Source of the DNA: Variovorax sp. IB41
Lineage (GTDB): Bacteria > Pseudomonadota > Gammaproteobacteria > Burkholderiales > Burkholderiaceae_C
Length of the DNA stretch: 64,000 nt
Assembly (NCBI RefSeq): GCF_016405905.1
Contig: NZ_JAEFCB010000011.1
Span: forward strand, 62,001-126,000
Direction of reading: 5' to 3'
The notes under the pieces: generated by a model
Told to the model about the DNA's origin: nothing
The model's input: only the letters and a program-made list of their open reading frames with translations
Database searches by the model: none
Program-made: the position numbers and the translations under genes
Part shown: one piece after another, positions 33,157 through 41,623 of the stretch
Numbering within the stretch: position 1 is the first letter of the stretch
Layout: each line of letters opens with the position of its first letter

Positions 33157-34224
33157 ATGTTCCTCCAACGACTTCTCTCCAACGACATGCCGCGCAGCCG
33201 CCTGCTGGCGCTGCTGCTGGTGGCGCTGTTCATCGCGCTGGCGTTCGCGCCGTTCATCTTCCCGGGCGTGAAGGCGCTCAGCGTCGCGGCCAAGATCCTG
33301 GTGTTCGTGGTGCTGGTCGCGAGCTTCGATCTGCTGCTGGGCTACACGGGCATCGTGAGCTTCGCGCACACGATGTTCTTCGGCATCGGTGCGTATGGCA
33401 TCGCCATCTCGGCCTCGCGGCTCGGGCCCAACTGGGGCGCGGTGCTCGTGGGGCTGGGCGCATCGCTCGCGATCTCGCTGGTGCTCTCGTTCGCCATCGG
33501 GCTGTTTTCGCTGCGGGTGCGCGCGATCTTCTTCGCGATGATCACGCTGGCCGTGGCCTCGGCGTTCCAGACGCTGGCCTCGCAGCTGTCGGACTTCACC
33601 GGCGGCGAGGACGGCCTCACGTTCAAGCTGCCCGAGCTGATCTCGCCGAGCTTCGAGTTTGCCGAGGAGCCGTTCCTCGGCGTCTCGCTCGACGGCCGGC
33701 TGCTCTGCTACTACCTCTTGTTCGTCGCGGCGGTGGTGCTGGTGCTCGCGCTGCTGCGCATCGTGAATTCGCCCTTCGGCCGCGTGCTGCAGGCGATCCG
33801 CGAGAACGAGTTCCGTGCCGAGGCCATCGGCTACCGCGTGGTGGTGTACCGCACGACGGCTGCGGTGCTGTCGGCGCTGTTCGCCACGCTGGCCGGCGCG
33901 ATGCTCGCGATCTGGCTGCGCTACAACGGACCGGACACCTCGCTGAGCTTCGAGATCATGATCGACGTGCTGCTGATCGTGGTGATCGGCGGCATGGGCA
34001 CCATCTACGGCGCGGCCATCGGCGCGGTGCTGTTCGTGGTGGCGCAGAGCTATCTGCAGGACCTGCTTCGACTGGGCAGCGAAGCCGCGAGCGGCCTGCC
34101 GTGGCTCGCGGCGCTGCTGTCGCCCGACCGCTGGCTGCTGTGGCTCGGTGTGCTGTTCGTGCTGTCGGTGTATTACTTCCCGACCGGCATCGTCGGCAAG
34201 CTGCGGGCGAGGGCGGCACGATGA
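33157..34224 (+). CDS. Liv-type ABC transporter permease (LivM-like)
   Basis: A 355-residue inner-membrane permease. LVASFDLLLGYTGIVSFAHTMFFGIGAYG (about residues 50-78) and QAIRENEFRAEAIGYRVVVY, then VIGGMGTIYGAAIGAVLFV, are LivM motifs. About 9-10 hydrophobic helices are visible. It pairs with the LivH-like subunit. Its stop overlaps the start of the following hydrolase gene as ATGA, so the hydrolase is translationally tied to the importer. Confidence 0.94.
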   Translation: MFLQRLLSNDMPRSRLLALLLVALFIALAFAPFIFPGVKALSVAAKILVFVVLVASFDLLLGYTGIVSFAHTMFFGIGAYGIAISASRLGPNWGAVLVGLGASLAISLVLSFAIGLFSLRVRAIFFAMITLAVASAFQTLASQLSDFTGGEDGLTFKLPELISPSFEFAEEPFLGVSLDGRLLCYYLLFVAAVVLVLALLRIVNSPFGRVLQAIRENEFRAEAIGYRVVVYRTTAAVLSALFATLAGAMLAIWLRYNGPDTSLSFEIMIDVLLIVVIGGMGTIYGAAIGAVLFVVAQSYLQDLLRLGSEAASGLPWLAALLSPDRWLLWLGVLFVLSVYYFPTGIVGKLRARAAR

Positions 34225-35105
34225 GCGCGCCCCTCATTCCCACATCGCATTACGCGGAACTTGTCGGCCGCGAGATCCACTGGCTCGAATGGGGCGCACC
34301 CGATGCGCCGGTGGTCATCGCCTGGCACGGGCTCGCGCGCACCGGCCGCGACATGGACGAGCTCGCGCAGCACTTCGCCTCGCGCGGTTTTCGCGTGATC
34401 TGCCCCGACACCATCGGCCGGGGCCTCAGCCAATGGAGCCCGCTGCCCGACGAGGAGTACCAGCTCTCTTTCTACGCGCGGCTGGCCAACGCGCTGTGCG
34501 ACGAACTGCGCCTGGGCCGCGTGCACTGGGTGGGCACCTCGATGGGCGGCGCAATCGGCATGGTCTGCGCCTCGGGCCTGTTCGAGCCGCGCATGAAGGC
34601 GCGCATCGCGAGCCTCACGCTCAACGACAACGCACCGCAACTCGCGCAGGCGGCCATCGATCGCATCCGCGCCTATGCGGGGCAGCCGCCTTCGTTCGAC
34701 ACGGTGGCGGAGCTCGAAGCTTTTTTCCGCACCGTCTACAAGCCCTACGGGTGGCTGAGCGACGCGCAGTGGCGGCGCCTGACCGAAAGCTCGACCCGCC
34801 GCCTGCCCGACGGCCGCGTGACGCCGCACTACGACCCGGCCATGGTCCAGCAGTTCAGCGCGCACGACAACGATTACCTCATCTGGCCGCACTACGACGC
34901 GATCGAGGTGCCGGTGCTGTGCCTGCGCGGCGCCGAGTCGGACCTGGTGCTGCCCGAGGTGGTCCAGGAGATGCGGCATCGCGGACCGGGCGCCCACGGG
35001 CGGCTGCAGGTCATCGAAATCCAGGGGTGCGGCCACGCGCCCGCGCTCAACGTGCCCGAACAACTGGCGCCCATCGAGGGGTTTATCCGCGCCGCCGGTC
35101 GCTGA
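34221..35105 (+). CDS. Cytosolic alpha/beta hydrolase linked to the Liv/PHA operon
   Basis: A 294-residue single-domain hydrolase with no signal. The oxyanion region is AWHGLARTGRD, the nucleophile elbow is GTSMGGAIG (Ser107), the acid is likely Asp in RGAESDLVLPE and the His is in IQGCGHAPALN. The ATGA overlap with the LivM gene implies the substrate is what the transporter brings in, or a product of it. An intracellular hydroxyalkanoate-oligomer or other ester hydrolase would fit the upstream depolymerase, but the sequence alone does not prove this. Confidence 0.85.
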   Translation: MSAPLIPTSHYAELVGREIHWLEWGAPDAPVVIAWHGLARTGRDMDELAQHFASRGFRVICPDTIGRGLSQWSPLPDEEYQLSFYARLANALCDELRLGRVHWVGTSMGGAIGMVCASGLFEPRMKARIASLTLNDNAPQLAQAAIDRIRAYAGQPPSFDTVAELEAFFRTVYKPYGWLSDAQWRRLTESSTRRLPDGRVTPHYDPAMVQQFSAHDNDYLIWPHYDAIEVPVLCLRGAESDLVLPEVVQEMRHRGPGAHGRLQVIEIQGCGHAPALNVPEQLAPIEGFIRAAGR

Positions 35106-35161
35106 ACGCGCGGCGGCATCACAATCGCCGCGGCTTCAACCACTACAAGGCTCACCTCACC

Positions 35162-35668
35162 ATGGCGCTCTCGATGTACGACATTTCGGTCCCGGTCTTC
35201 ACCCGCGGACTCGGCCAGCTCATCCACCTGTTCGACAAGAGCCTGGCGCACGCCAAGGCCAATGGCATCGACACCGCGACGCTGGTCGATGCGCGCCTCG
35301 CGCCCGACATGCTCACGCTGGCCGGCCAGGTGCAGCGCGCGAGCGATGCTTGCAAGCTCGGCGCGGCGCGCATCGCGGGCATCACGGCGCCCAGCTTCCC
35401 CGACGAGGAAAAGACCTGGGACGACCTCGTGGCCCGCATCCACAAGACGCAGGACTTTCTCGCGACCGTGGACCGCGCGCTCATCGACGGCCAGGAAGAG
35501 CGCCCCGTGACCATCAAGACCCGCGAGGGCGAGGCGACCTTCACCGCGCAGCGCTACCTGCTGCAGTTCGCGCTGCCCAACTTCTTCTTCCACGTGACCA
35601 CCGCCTACGACGTGCTGCGCCACAGCGGCATGCCGATCGGCAAGCTCGATTACCTCGGCAAGTTCTGA
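35162..35668 (+). CDS. DUF1993 family protein
   Basis: A 168-residue cytosolic protein. It begins MALSMYDISVPVFTRGLGQLIHLFDK, carries LVDARLAPDMLTLAGQVQRASDACK, and ends with an FALPNFFFHVTTAYDVLRHSGMPIGKLDYLG block. This is the DUF1993 pattern, a four-helix fold of the DinB/YfiT kind whose activity is unknown. It lies 56 bp after the hydrolase, same direction, and is probably the last gene of the operon. Confidence 0.85.
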   Translation: MALSMYDISVPVFTRGLGQLIHLFDKSLAHAKANGIDTATLVDARLAPDMLTLAGQVQRASDACKLGAARIAGITAPSFPDEEKTWDDLVARIHKTQDFLATVDRALIDGQEERPVTIKTREGEATFTAQRYLLQFALPNFFFHVTTAYDVLRHSGMPIGKLDYLGKF

Positions 35669-35677
35669 ACGCCGTTC

Positions 35678-35713
35678 GTCACGGCTTCGCGACAAACTTC
35701 AAATTGCCGTGAC
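35678..35713. terminator. Inverted repeat after DUF1993 gene, weak terminator or attenuator
   Basis: GTCACGGC (35678-35685) and GCCGTGAC (35706-35713) form an 8-bp perfect stem around 20 nt, 9 bp after the DUF1993 stop. No T run follows. Confidence 0.3.
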
Positions 35714-35751
35714 ACATGCGCGCCGGCCCGGCGCGCGCCCAACAATCGCGC

Positions 35752-35769
35752 CAGACCGCTGTCGGTCTG
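35752..35769. promoter_or_regulatory. Dyad upstream of thioredoxin-like gene
   Basis: CAGACCG-CTGT-CGGTCTG is a perfect 7-bp dyad, 20 bp before the ATG at 35790. It may be an operator or an mRNA leader hairpin close to the ribosome site. Confidence 0.35.
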
Positions 35770-35789
35770 ACACGAACGGGGTTGCGATC

Positions 35790-36347
35790 ATGGGCAAATT
35801 GCTGTCGAGAAGGGCGTTTTCAGGACTCGGTGCGGGCGTGGCCGCGGCCGCCTGCTGGCCGATGCAGGGTGCGCTCGCCGCATCGCCGGGCCTCAAGGAC
35901 TACGGCCGCGCGCCCGAGTTCGGGGGCATCGAGAAGTGGCTCAACTCGGGGCCGCTCACGATGCAGGGTCTCGCGGGCAAGGTGGTGCTGGTCGACTTCT
36001 GGACCTACACCTGCATCAACTGCATCCGCACCTTGCCGCACGTGGTGCGCTGGTACGAGACCTACAAGGACCAGGGCTTCGTCGTCGTGGGCGTGCACTC
36101 GCCGGAGTTCGCCTACGAGCGGTCGACGCGCAACGTGCAGGACGCGATCGAGCGCTTCAACATCCGCTACCCGGTGGCGCAGGACAACGGCTTCACCACC
36201 TGGAAGGCCTACAACAACCAGTACTGGCCGGCGTTCTACCTGGTCGATGCCAAGGGGCAGGTGATGCGCCAGCACTTCGGCGAGGGCGAGTACGCCGAGA
36301 TGGAGGCGGCGATCCAGGCGCTGTTGGCCCGCAAGGCCGCGGGCTGA
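35790..36347 (+). CDS. Tat-exported thioredoxin-like protein (TlpA/DipZ type)
   Basis: A 185-residue periplasmic protein. The leader MGKLLSRRAFSGLGAGVAAAACW has a twin-arginine motif (SRRAFSG). The thioredoxin fold carries WTYTCINCIRTLPH (CxxC as C-I-N-C), the AhpC/TSA-Redoxin version seen in the DipZ C-terminal domain. GVHSPEFAYERSTRNVQDAI and WPAFYLVDAKGQV (cis-Pro region) follow. Tat export of a thioredoxin-fold protein hints that it folds or binds a factor before export. It may serve disulfide or cytochrome c thiol chemistry. Convergent with hemH, with 1 bp between stops. Confidence 0.85.
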   Translation: MGKLLSRRAFSGLGAGVAAAACWPMQGALAASPGLKDYGRAPEFGGIEKWLNSGPLTMQGLAGKVVLVDFWTYTCINCIRTLPHVVRWYETYKDQGFVVVGVHSPEFAYERSTRNVQDAIERFNIRYPVAQDNGFTTWKAYNNQYWPAFYLVDAKGQVMRQHFGEGEYAEMEAAIQALLARKAAG

Positions 36348-36348
36348 A

Positions 36349-37404
36349 CTACCTGGTCGGCCAGCCAGCGAGGTTGCGCTCGGCGATGCCTGCGAGCGCG
36401 GTGATCCACGCGGGGCTGTCGTTCAGGCACGGGATGTAGTTGAACGCCTGGCCGCCCGCATGCAGGAAGGCCTCGCGGCCTTCCATGGCGATCTCTTCGA
36501 GCGTCTCCAGGCAGTCGGCCGGGAAGCCCGGGCACACCACATCGACGCGCTTGACGCCCTTTGCGCCGAGTTCGCGCAGCGTCGGTTCGGTGTAGGGCTC
36601 GAGCCACTTGGCGCGGCCGAAGCGCGACTGGAAGGTGACGCGGTACTGCGCATCGGAAAGGCCGAGCCGCGCCACGAGCAGGCGGGCGGTTTCGAGGCAC
36701 TGCGCCTGGTACGGATCGCCGAGCGCGATGTTGCGCGCGGGGATGCCATGGAAGCTCATCAGCAGCAGCTCGCCGCGGCCCTCGCTCTTCCAGTGGCGCT
36801 CGATGCCCTGCGCGAGCGCGTCGATGTAGGCGGGGTCGTCGTGGTACTGGTTGACGAAGCGGAACTCGGGAATGCGGCGTTGCCTGCGGCTCCAGTCGTT
36901 CACCGCATCGATCACGCTCGCGGTGGTGGTGGCCGAGTACTGCGGATAGGCCTGCAGCACCAGCACGCGCGTGGCGCCTTCGGCCTGCAGCGCATCCAGG
37001 CGCGAGGCGATCGACGGGTTGGCGTAGCGCATCGCGTCGCGCACCGTCACGCGGTGGCCGCGTTCGCCGAGCCAGCCGGCCAGGAGCTTCGCCTGCTTCT
37101 CGGTCCACACCTTCAGCGGCGAGCCTTCGGGCATCCAGATGCTCGCGTATTTGGCGGCCGACTTGGCCGGCCGGGTGCGCAGGATGATGCCGTGCAGGAT
37201 CAGTGCCCAGAGCACCTTTGGAATCTCGACCACGCGCGGGTCGCCCAGGAAGTCGGCGAGGTAGGGGCGGACGGCGGCGGCGGTGGGGGCGTCGGGGGAG
37301 CCGAGGTTGCACCAGAGCACGGCGGTGCGGTCATTGGCGGAACTGGTGTTCGTGGCCGCGTTGGTCGAGGCATTCGTCGGGGCAATCGTCGGGGCTTGAG
37401 GCAT
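36349..37404 (-). CDS. hemH: Ferrochelatase
   Basis: A 351-residue enzyme that inserts ferrous iron into protoporphyrin IX, the last step of protohaem synthesis. A ~25-residue Thr/Ala/Asn-rich N-terminal extension precedes the conserved VLWCNLGSPDAPT. QYSATTTASVIDAV lies near residue 190, LLLMSFHGIP carries the active-site His, and CPGFPADCLETLEEI the conserved Glu. Length is normal for proteobacterial HemH. It diverges from a HAD gene with 15 bp between start codons, so their promoters must overlap those genes or be shared. The haem role fits the nearby cytochrome and thioredoxin-like genes only loosely. Confidence 0.96.
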   Translation of the reverse strand: MPQAPTIAPTNASTNAATNTSSANDRTAVLWCNLGSPDAPTAAAVRPYLADFLGDPRVVEIPKVLWALILHGIILRTRPAKSAAKYASIWMPEGSPLKVWTEKQAKLLAGWLGERGHRVTVRDAMRYANPSIASRLDALQAEGATRVLVLQAYPQYSATTTASVIDAVNDWSRRQRRIPEFRFVNQYHDDPAYIDALAQGIERHWKSEGRGELLLMSFHGIPARNIALGDPYQAQCLETARLLVARLGLSDAQYRVTFQSRFGRAKWLEPYTEPTLRELGAKGVKRVDVVCPGFPADCLETLEEIAMEGREAFLHAGGQAFNYIPCLNDSPAWITALAGIAERNLAGWPTR

Positions 37405-37419
37405 GCGATATTCTCAGGC

Positions 37420-38151
37420 ATGACCTCCGCTCCCCCAGCGCCCGCGAGCGCCGCGCCGCTCGACGTCCAGCGCATCGCCGCGATCTCGCTCGACCTCGAC
37501 GACACCCTCTGGCCCATCTGGCCCACCATCGAACGCGCGGAAGCCGTGCTGCAGGAATGGCTCCTGCGCGAGGCACCCAAGACCGCCTCGCTGCTGCTCA
37601 CGCCCGGCATCCTGCGCGAACTGCGCGAGGCCACCGCCAAGGAGCGCTCGGACCTCGCGCACGACCTGAGCGCGCTGCGCCGCGAATCGATTCGCACCGC
37701 ACTGAAGCGCGCCGGCGAAGACCCGGCGCTGGCCGATCCGGCCTTCGATGCCTTCTTCGCAGAGCGCCAGCGCGTGACGCTTTACGACGACGCGCTGCCC
37801 GCGCTCAAGTGGCTCAGCGAACGTTACCCATTGGTCGCCGTGTCGAACGGCAATGCCGACATCCACCAGACCGGCGTGGGCCGTTGGTTTCGCACCGCGT
37901 TCAATGCGCGCGCCTTCGGCAGCGGCAAGCCGCATGCGCCGATCTTCCGCGCCGCCGCGGCCTCGGTTGGCCTCTTGCCCAAGGACGTGCTGCACGTGGG
38001 CGACGACGCCGAGCTCGACGTGGTCGGCGCGCTCAACGCCGGCATGCAGGCCGCATGGCTGGTGCGCGACGAGCGCCCCTGGGTGCACGGCGCGCGGCCG
38101 CAGCTGATCGTGCCGAACCTGCACGCGCTGTGCGTGGCGCTCGGCGCCTGA
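37420..38151 (+). CDS. HAD-family hydrolase
   Basis: A 243-residue haloacid-dehalogenase-type phosphatase. Motif I is ISLDLDDTLWP, motif II LVAVSNGN, motif III the Lys in GSGKPHAPIF, and motif IV VLHVGDDAELDVVGA. A helical cap of type I lies between motifs I and II (about residues 35-125). The substrate is unknown; related Burkholderiales genes are annotated only as HAD hydrolases. ATG 37420 is 15 bp from the divergent hemH start. Confidence 0.9.
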   Translation: MTSAPPAPASAAPLDVQRIAAISLDLDDTLWPIWPTIERAEAVLQEWLLREAPKTASLLLTPGILRELREATAKERSDLAHDLSALRRESIRTALKRAGEDPALADPAFDAFFAERQRVTLYDDALPALKWLSERYPLVAVSNGNADIHQTGVGRWFRTAFNARAFGSGKPHAPIFRAAAASVGLLPKDVLHVGDDAELDVVGALNAGMQAAWLVRDERPWVHGARPQLIVPNLHALCVALGA

Positions 38152-38154
38152 GCC

Positions 38155-38460
38155 CTATTCGAAGACAGGCCTGAAGAAGCTGCGTTCGTAGCTGAGGAAG
38201 CAGCGCGTGTCCTGCGCGTACTTGAACGCGGCCTGGCAATCGGGGTCCTGCATCGAATCGGCGCGGTACTTCTCGTAGGCCGCGAGGCTCGGGAAGCTGA
38301 ACATGGCCAGCGCCACGTCGTTGGCGCCTTCCGAGGGCAGGAAGTAGCCGTGGTGTTTGCCGCCGAACTTCTCGACCAGCGGGATCCAGAGCTTGCCGTA
38401 GTGCTCGAATTCCTTGAGCTTGTAGGCGTCGACGATGTAGCGCAGGTAGCAGGTGACCAT
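38155..38460 (-). CDS. NIPSNAP family protein
   Basis: A 101-residue protein with a ferredoxin-like dimeric alpha/beta-barrel expected. Typical NIPSNAP features are MVTCYLRYIVDAYKLKEFEHYGKLW at the start, HHGYFLPSEGAND, and FSFPSLAAYEKYRADSM, DPDCQAAFKYA. Function in bacteria is not established. It is convergent with the HAD gene, 3 bp between stops, and divergent from the LysE-type exporter. Confidence 0.88.
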   Translation of the reverse strand: MVTCYLRYIVDAYKLKEFEHYGKLWIPLVEKFGGKHHGYFLPSEGANDVALAMFSFPSLAAYEKYRADSMQDPDCQAAFKYAQDTRCFLSYERSFFRPVFE

Positions 38461-38582
38461 GTTCTTTGTCCAGAGGTGAGGGGCAATTGGCGCGGCCCGG
38501 GCGGGCGGCGGGCTGTCGGACTATAGTTTCCCGCTCCCCCGTCTCCGCATCCCCGATCACCTTTCGCGCAGGAACTCCGAAA

Positions 38583-39224
38583 GTGCACCTCTCCAACTGG
38601 CTCATCTTCTGCGGCGTGACGCTGCTCGTCGCCTTCACCCCCGGTCCGGCCGTGCTGCTCGCAGTGTCGAACTCGATCGCCGTGGGCCCGCGACGCGCGA
38701 TGATCAGTTCGCTCGGCAATGCGGTGGGCCTGTTCATGGTGTCGGCCGCCGCGATGGCGGGGCTGGGCGTGGTGCTGACGACCTCGGCCTCCGCGTTCAT
38801 GGTGCTGAAGGTGGCGGGTGCGGCGTACCTTGTCTACCTCGGTATCAAGCAGTGGCGCAACCGGGCCAGCGTGTTTTCCGACCTCGCCGCAACCGGCGCG
38901 CCCGCCGCGCCGCGCGCCGCATGGCGCCTGTTCGGCAACGGCGTGACCGTGGCGCTCACCAATCCCAAGGGCATCCTGTTCTTCTCGGCGCTGTTCCCGC
39001 AGTTCCTCATGCACGACGCGCCGATCCTCGGGCAGTTCGCGGTGCTCACGGCCACCTTCGCCGCGGGCTCGGTGCTCTCGCATGCGTTCTATGTGCTGCT
39101 CGCGCGGATGCTGAAGAAGCAACTGTCCGATCCGCGCCGCTCGAAGCTCTTCAATCGCGTGTCCGGCGGGGCCTTCGTGCTGCTGGGCCTGAGCCTGCTG
39201 CGGCTGCCGAACAAGGCGGCCTGA
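38583..39224 (+). CDS. LysE/RhtB-family exporter
   Basis: A 213-residue inner-membrane amino acid or metabolite exporter with six helices. VTLLVAFTPGPAVLLAVSNSIAVGPRRAM (about residues 10-40) is the LysE signature, GVTVALTNPKGILFFSALFPQF lies near the middle, and the C-terminus ends with VSGGAFVLLGLSLLRL. The start is taken as GTG 38583, with AGGAA 8 bp upstream and the first helix directly after; the upstream open frame is Arg/Pro-rich and unlike the family. Confidence 0.9.
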   Translation: MHLSNWLIFCGVTLLVAFTPGPAVLLAVSNSIAVGPRRAMISSLGNAVGLFMVSAAAMAGLGVVLTTSASAFMVLKVAGAAYLVYLGIKQWRNRASVFSDLAATGAPAAPRAAWRLFGNGVTVALTNPKGILFFSALFPQFLMHDAPILGQFAVLTATFAAGSVLSHAFYVLLARMLKKQLSDPRRSKLFNRVSGGAFVLLGLSLLRLPNKAA

Positions 39225-39228
39225 CCGG

Positions 39229-39531
39229 TCAGTCGAGCGCGAATTTCTCGCGCAGCGCATCGCAGAAGTCCGCGGTGCCGCCGAGCGAGAAGGTGAGGGT
39301 GGTGAAGCGCGTGTCCTCGCGCATTTCCTGCAGGTCATAGTCCCAGGTCGCGCCTTCGTCCAGCGCGCCGCGCGCGTTCGGAAACGTGGCTTCCGCCCAG
39401 GCGATCACCTGTTCGATCTCGGCATGCACCTCGGGCACTTTCTCTGGCGAAGTCGAGGCCATGGCATCGAAGGTGCCGTGGCCTTCGGTGTCTTCGCTGT
39501 AATCGAAGTCGAGGTAGCGCAGTTCGGTCAT
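39229..39531 (-). CDS. Small acidic conserved-looking protein at the end of the hpn operon
   Basis: A 100-residue cytosolic protein (MTELRYLDFDYSEDTEGHG ... DFCDALREKFALD), acidic with ~20% Asp/Glu. Its start overlaps the hpnE stop as ATGA, so it is translated with the squalene genes. I do not recognise a domain; its pattern of alternating beta strands with a central amphipathic helix (EVHAEIEQVIAWAEATF) is only a reading by eye. It is convergent with the LysE-type gene, 4 bp between stops. Confidence 0.75.
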   Translation of the reverse strand: MTELRYLDFDYSEDTEGHGTFDAMASTSPEKVPEVHAEIEQVIAWAEATFPNARGALDEGATWDYDLQEMREDTRFTTLTFSLGGTADFCDALREKFALD

Positions 39532-40814
39532 GGGGTGGTCGAGGCCTTGGCGGCGGCCAGTCCGCTGAGTACGGCGCCTTCGAGCGTCGCGGGGTAGGGG
39601 CCTTCGGTGTAGTCGCCGCAAGCCAGCAGGCCGGGCGCGATGCGCATCGGTGGTCGTGCGAGCGCGGGCGTGCAGGCGAAGGTGGCGCGCTTTTCGACGA
39701 CGGTCTGAATGATCTCCAGCGAGGTCTGGCCCAACTGCGTTGCAGCTTGCGCGATCACTTGCTGTTCGAGTACTTCGCGCGATGCTTCGTTGGCGCTGAT
39801 GACCAGTGCGAGCACGCCGTCCGGGCCGCCGAGCTGGGTACGGTCGAACACGAACTGTGCGGGCGCCGTGGCCGGATCGCTGCGCAGTGCCAGCATCGGC
39901 TCCGCCAGCTTCGAGGCGCCGCGCACATAGACCGTGGCGATGGCTTCGAAGCGCAATGCCTCGGTGGTCTCGCACCAGCGGTCGGCCGGCAGGCCCGATG
40001 CACGAACGAGCCGCGCGGCATCCCAGGGGGCGCAGGCCAGGATGACCTGATCGAAGGCTTCGCCATCGACGCGCCACTCGCCGGCCTCAGGGGCGATGGC
40101 CCGCACGCGCGTTCCGATGCGCAGCGCCGCGCCGTGCTTGGTGAGCCACGCGAGCGCTGCATCCGGGAGAAGCGCGCCGAGGTCCGCACGCGGCAGCAAC
40201 AGGTCCGCGCCGCCGCTGCCGCTGAAGAGCGCGTCGCGCAGCACGCGCAGGAACACCTCGCCGCTCGACTGGGCGACCGGCGTGTTGAGCGCCGAGACGC
40301 ACAGCGGCTCGATCAGCTCCTGCATCACGCGCGGCGAAAGGCCGGCGCACAGGTCGGCGACCGTGGTGGTGCTGGCGCAGCGGAACCCCGAGAGCCGCCA
40401 GCCGATGGCGGTGCGCAGCAACGAAGACTTGTCCTGCCACGTCCAGCCGCGCGCCGTGAAGATGCCCACGAGCAGGTCGAGCGGCGCCGGCAGCCGCGGC
40501 AGCTTGAGCCCACCGCCATCGGCGAAGCGCAGCGAGAGCGGCAGGCGATGCAGCGCCTTCTCGACATCGACGCCGACTTCGCGCATCAGCTTCAGCGTGG
40601 CCGTGTAGGCGCCGATCAGGATGTGCTGCCCGTTGTCCAGCGCCAGCCCGTGCATGTGGTCGACGCGCCGCGCGCGCCCGCCCGGCATGTGCGCCGCCTC
40701 GAACAGGGTGACCGCATGACCGAGCCGCATGGCCTCGACCGCACAGGCGAGGCCGGCCCAGCCGGCGCCGATGACGGCTGTCTTCAAATCCGCCCCAGCG
40801 CCTGGACTTTCCAT
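39528..40814 (-). CDS. hpnE: Hydroxysqualene dehydroxylase (HpnE)
   Basis: An FAD-dependent enzyme that reduces hydroxysqualene to squalene, the last HpnCDE step before hopanoids or other triterpenes. The dinucleotide fold is KTAVIGAGWAGLACAVEAMR and MPGGRARRV follows. LDNGQHILIGAY and the C-terminal GLLACGDYTEGPYPATLEGAVLSG are the amine-oxidase-like landmarks. ATG 40814 gives 428 residues and a 31-bp overlap with hpnD. A TTG at 40787, whose TTGA overlaps the hpnD stop, would give 419 residues starting right at the FAD motif and may be the true start. Confidence 0.9.
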   Translation of the reverse strand: MESPGAGADLKTAVIGAGWAGLACAVEAMRLGHAVTLFEAAHMPGGRARRVDHMHGLALDNGQHILIGAYTATLKLMREVGVDVEKALHRLPLSLRFADGGGLKLPRLPAPLDLLVGIFTARGWTWQDKSSLLRTAIGWRLSGFRCASTTTVADLCAGLSPRVMQELIEPLCVSALNTPVAQSSGEVFLRVLRDALFSGSGGADLLLPRADLGALLPDAALAWLTKHGAALRIGTRVRAIAPEAGEWRVDGEAFDQVILACAPWDAARLVRASGLPADRWCETTEALRFEAIATVYVRGASKLAEPMLALRSDPATAPAQFVFDRTQLGGPDGVLALVISANEASREVLEQQVIAQAATQLGQTSLEIIQTVVEKRATFACTPALARPPMRIAPGLLACGDYTEGPYPATLEGAVLSGLAAAKASTTP

Positions 40815-41623
40815 GCGAGCCAGAACTTGCGCACCGGCGTCAGGCTCACCCGCTGGTTCAACACCTGGAAGTCGTCGCGTTCGATCTCGCGCAGCAGCGT
40901 GCGGTAGATGCTGGCCATCATCAAGCCCGGCTTCTGCGTGCGGCGGTCGGCCACGGGCAGGAGGGCGAGCGCCTCGTCGTACGCGGCATGCGCGCGCTGC
41001 GCCTGGAACTTCATGAGCGCCACGAAGCGGTCCGAATGCACGCGGTTGAGGATCTCGTGCGCCTTCACGTCGAACTGCTGCAGCTCGTTGACGGGCAGGT
41101 AGATGCGGCCGCGCAGGGCGTCTTCGCCCACGTCGCGCAGGATGTTGGTGAACTGCAGCGCGAGGCCCAGCTTGTGGGCGTAGGCGGTGGTCTGCGGATC
41201 GGTCTGGCCGAAGATGCGCGCGGCGACCTCGCCGACCACGCCGGCCACCAGGTGGCAGTAGCGCGCAAGGCCTGGGAAGTCGAGGTAGCGGGTCTGGTCC
41301 AGGTCCATCTGGCAGCCATCGATCACCTCGAGCAACTGGCGCGCCTCGATGCCGTAGGCCGCGGCGTGCGGCATCAGCGCCAGCATGACTGGATGGCGCG
41401 GCGTGCCCGCGAAGGCCTGGGCCACTTCGGTGCGCCACCAGGCGAGCTTGGTGGCGGCCACGCCGGGGTCGCTGACCTCGTCGACCACGTCGTCGACCTC
41501 GCGGCAGAAGGCATAGAAGGCCGTGATCGCGGCGCGGCGCGGCTTGGGCAGGAACAGGAAGGCGTAATAGAAACTGCTGCCCGAGGCGGCCGCCTTGTCT
41601 TGCACGTATTGCTCGGGATTCAT
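40784..41623 (-). CDS. hpnD: Presqualene diphosphate synthase (HpnD)
   Basis: Condenses two farnesyl diphosphates to presqualene diphosphate. The 279-residue squalene/phytoene-synthase fold has the first Asp-rich motif DDVVDEV (about residues 37-43), FTNILRDVGEDA as the second, and CQMDLDQTRY. ATG 41623 overlaps the hpnC stop as ATGA; a start 30 bp upstream also exists. HpnC then converts the product to hydroxysqualene and HpnE to squalene. Confidence 0.94.
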   Translation of the reverse strand: MNPEQYVQDKAAASGSSFYYAFLFLPKPRRAAITAFYAFCREVDDVVDEVSDPGVAATKLAWWRTEVAQAFAGTPRHPVMLALMPHAAAYGIEARQLLEVIDGCQMDLDQTRYLDFPGLARYCHLVAGVVGEVAARIFGQTDPQTTAYAHKLGLALQFTNILRDVGEDALRGRIYLPVNELQQFDVKAHEILNRVHSDRFVALMKFQAQRAHAAYDEALALLPVADRRTQKPGLMMASIYRTLLREIERDDFQVLNQRVSLTPVRKFWLAWKVQALGRI

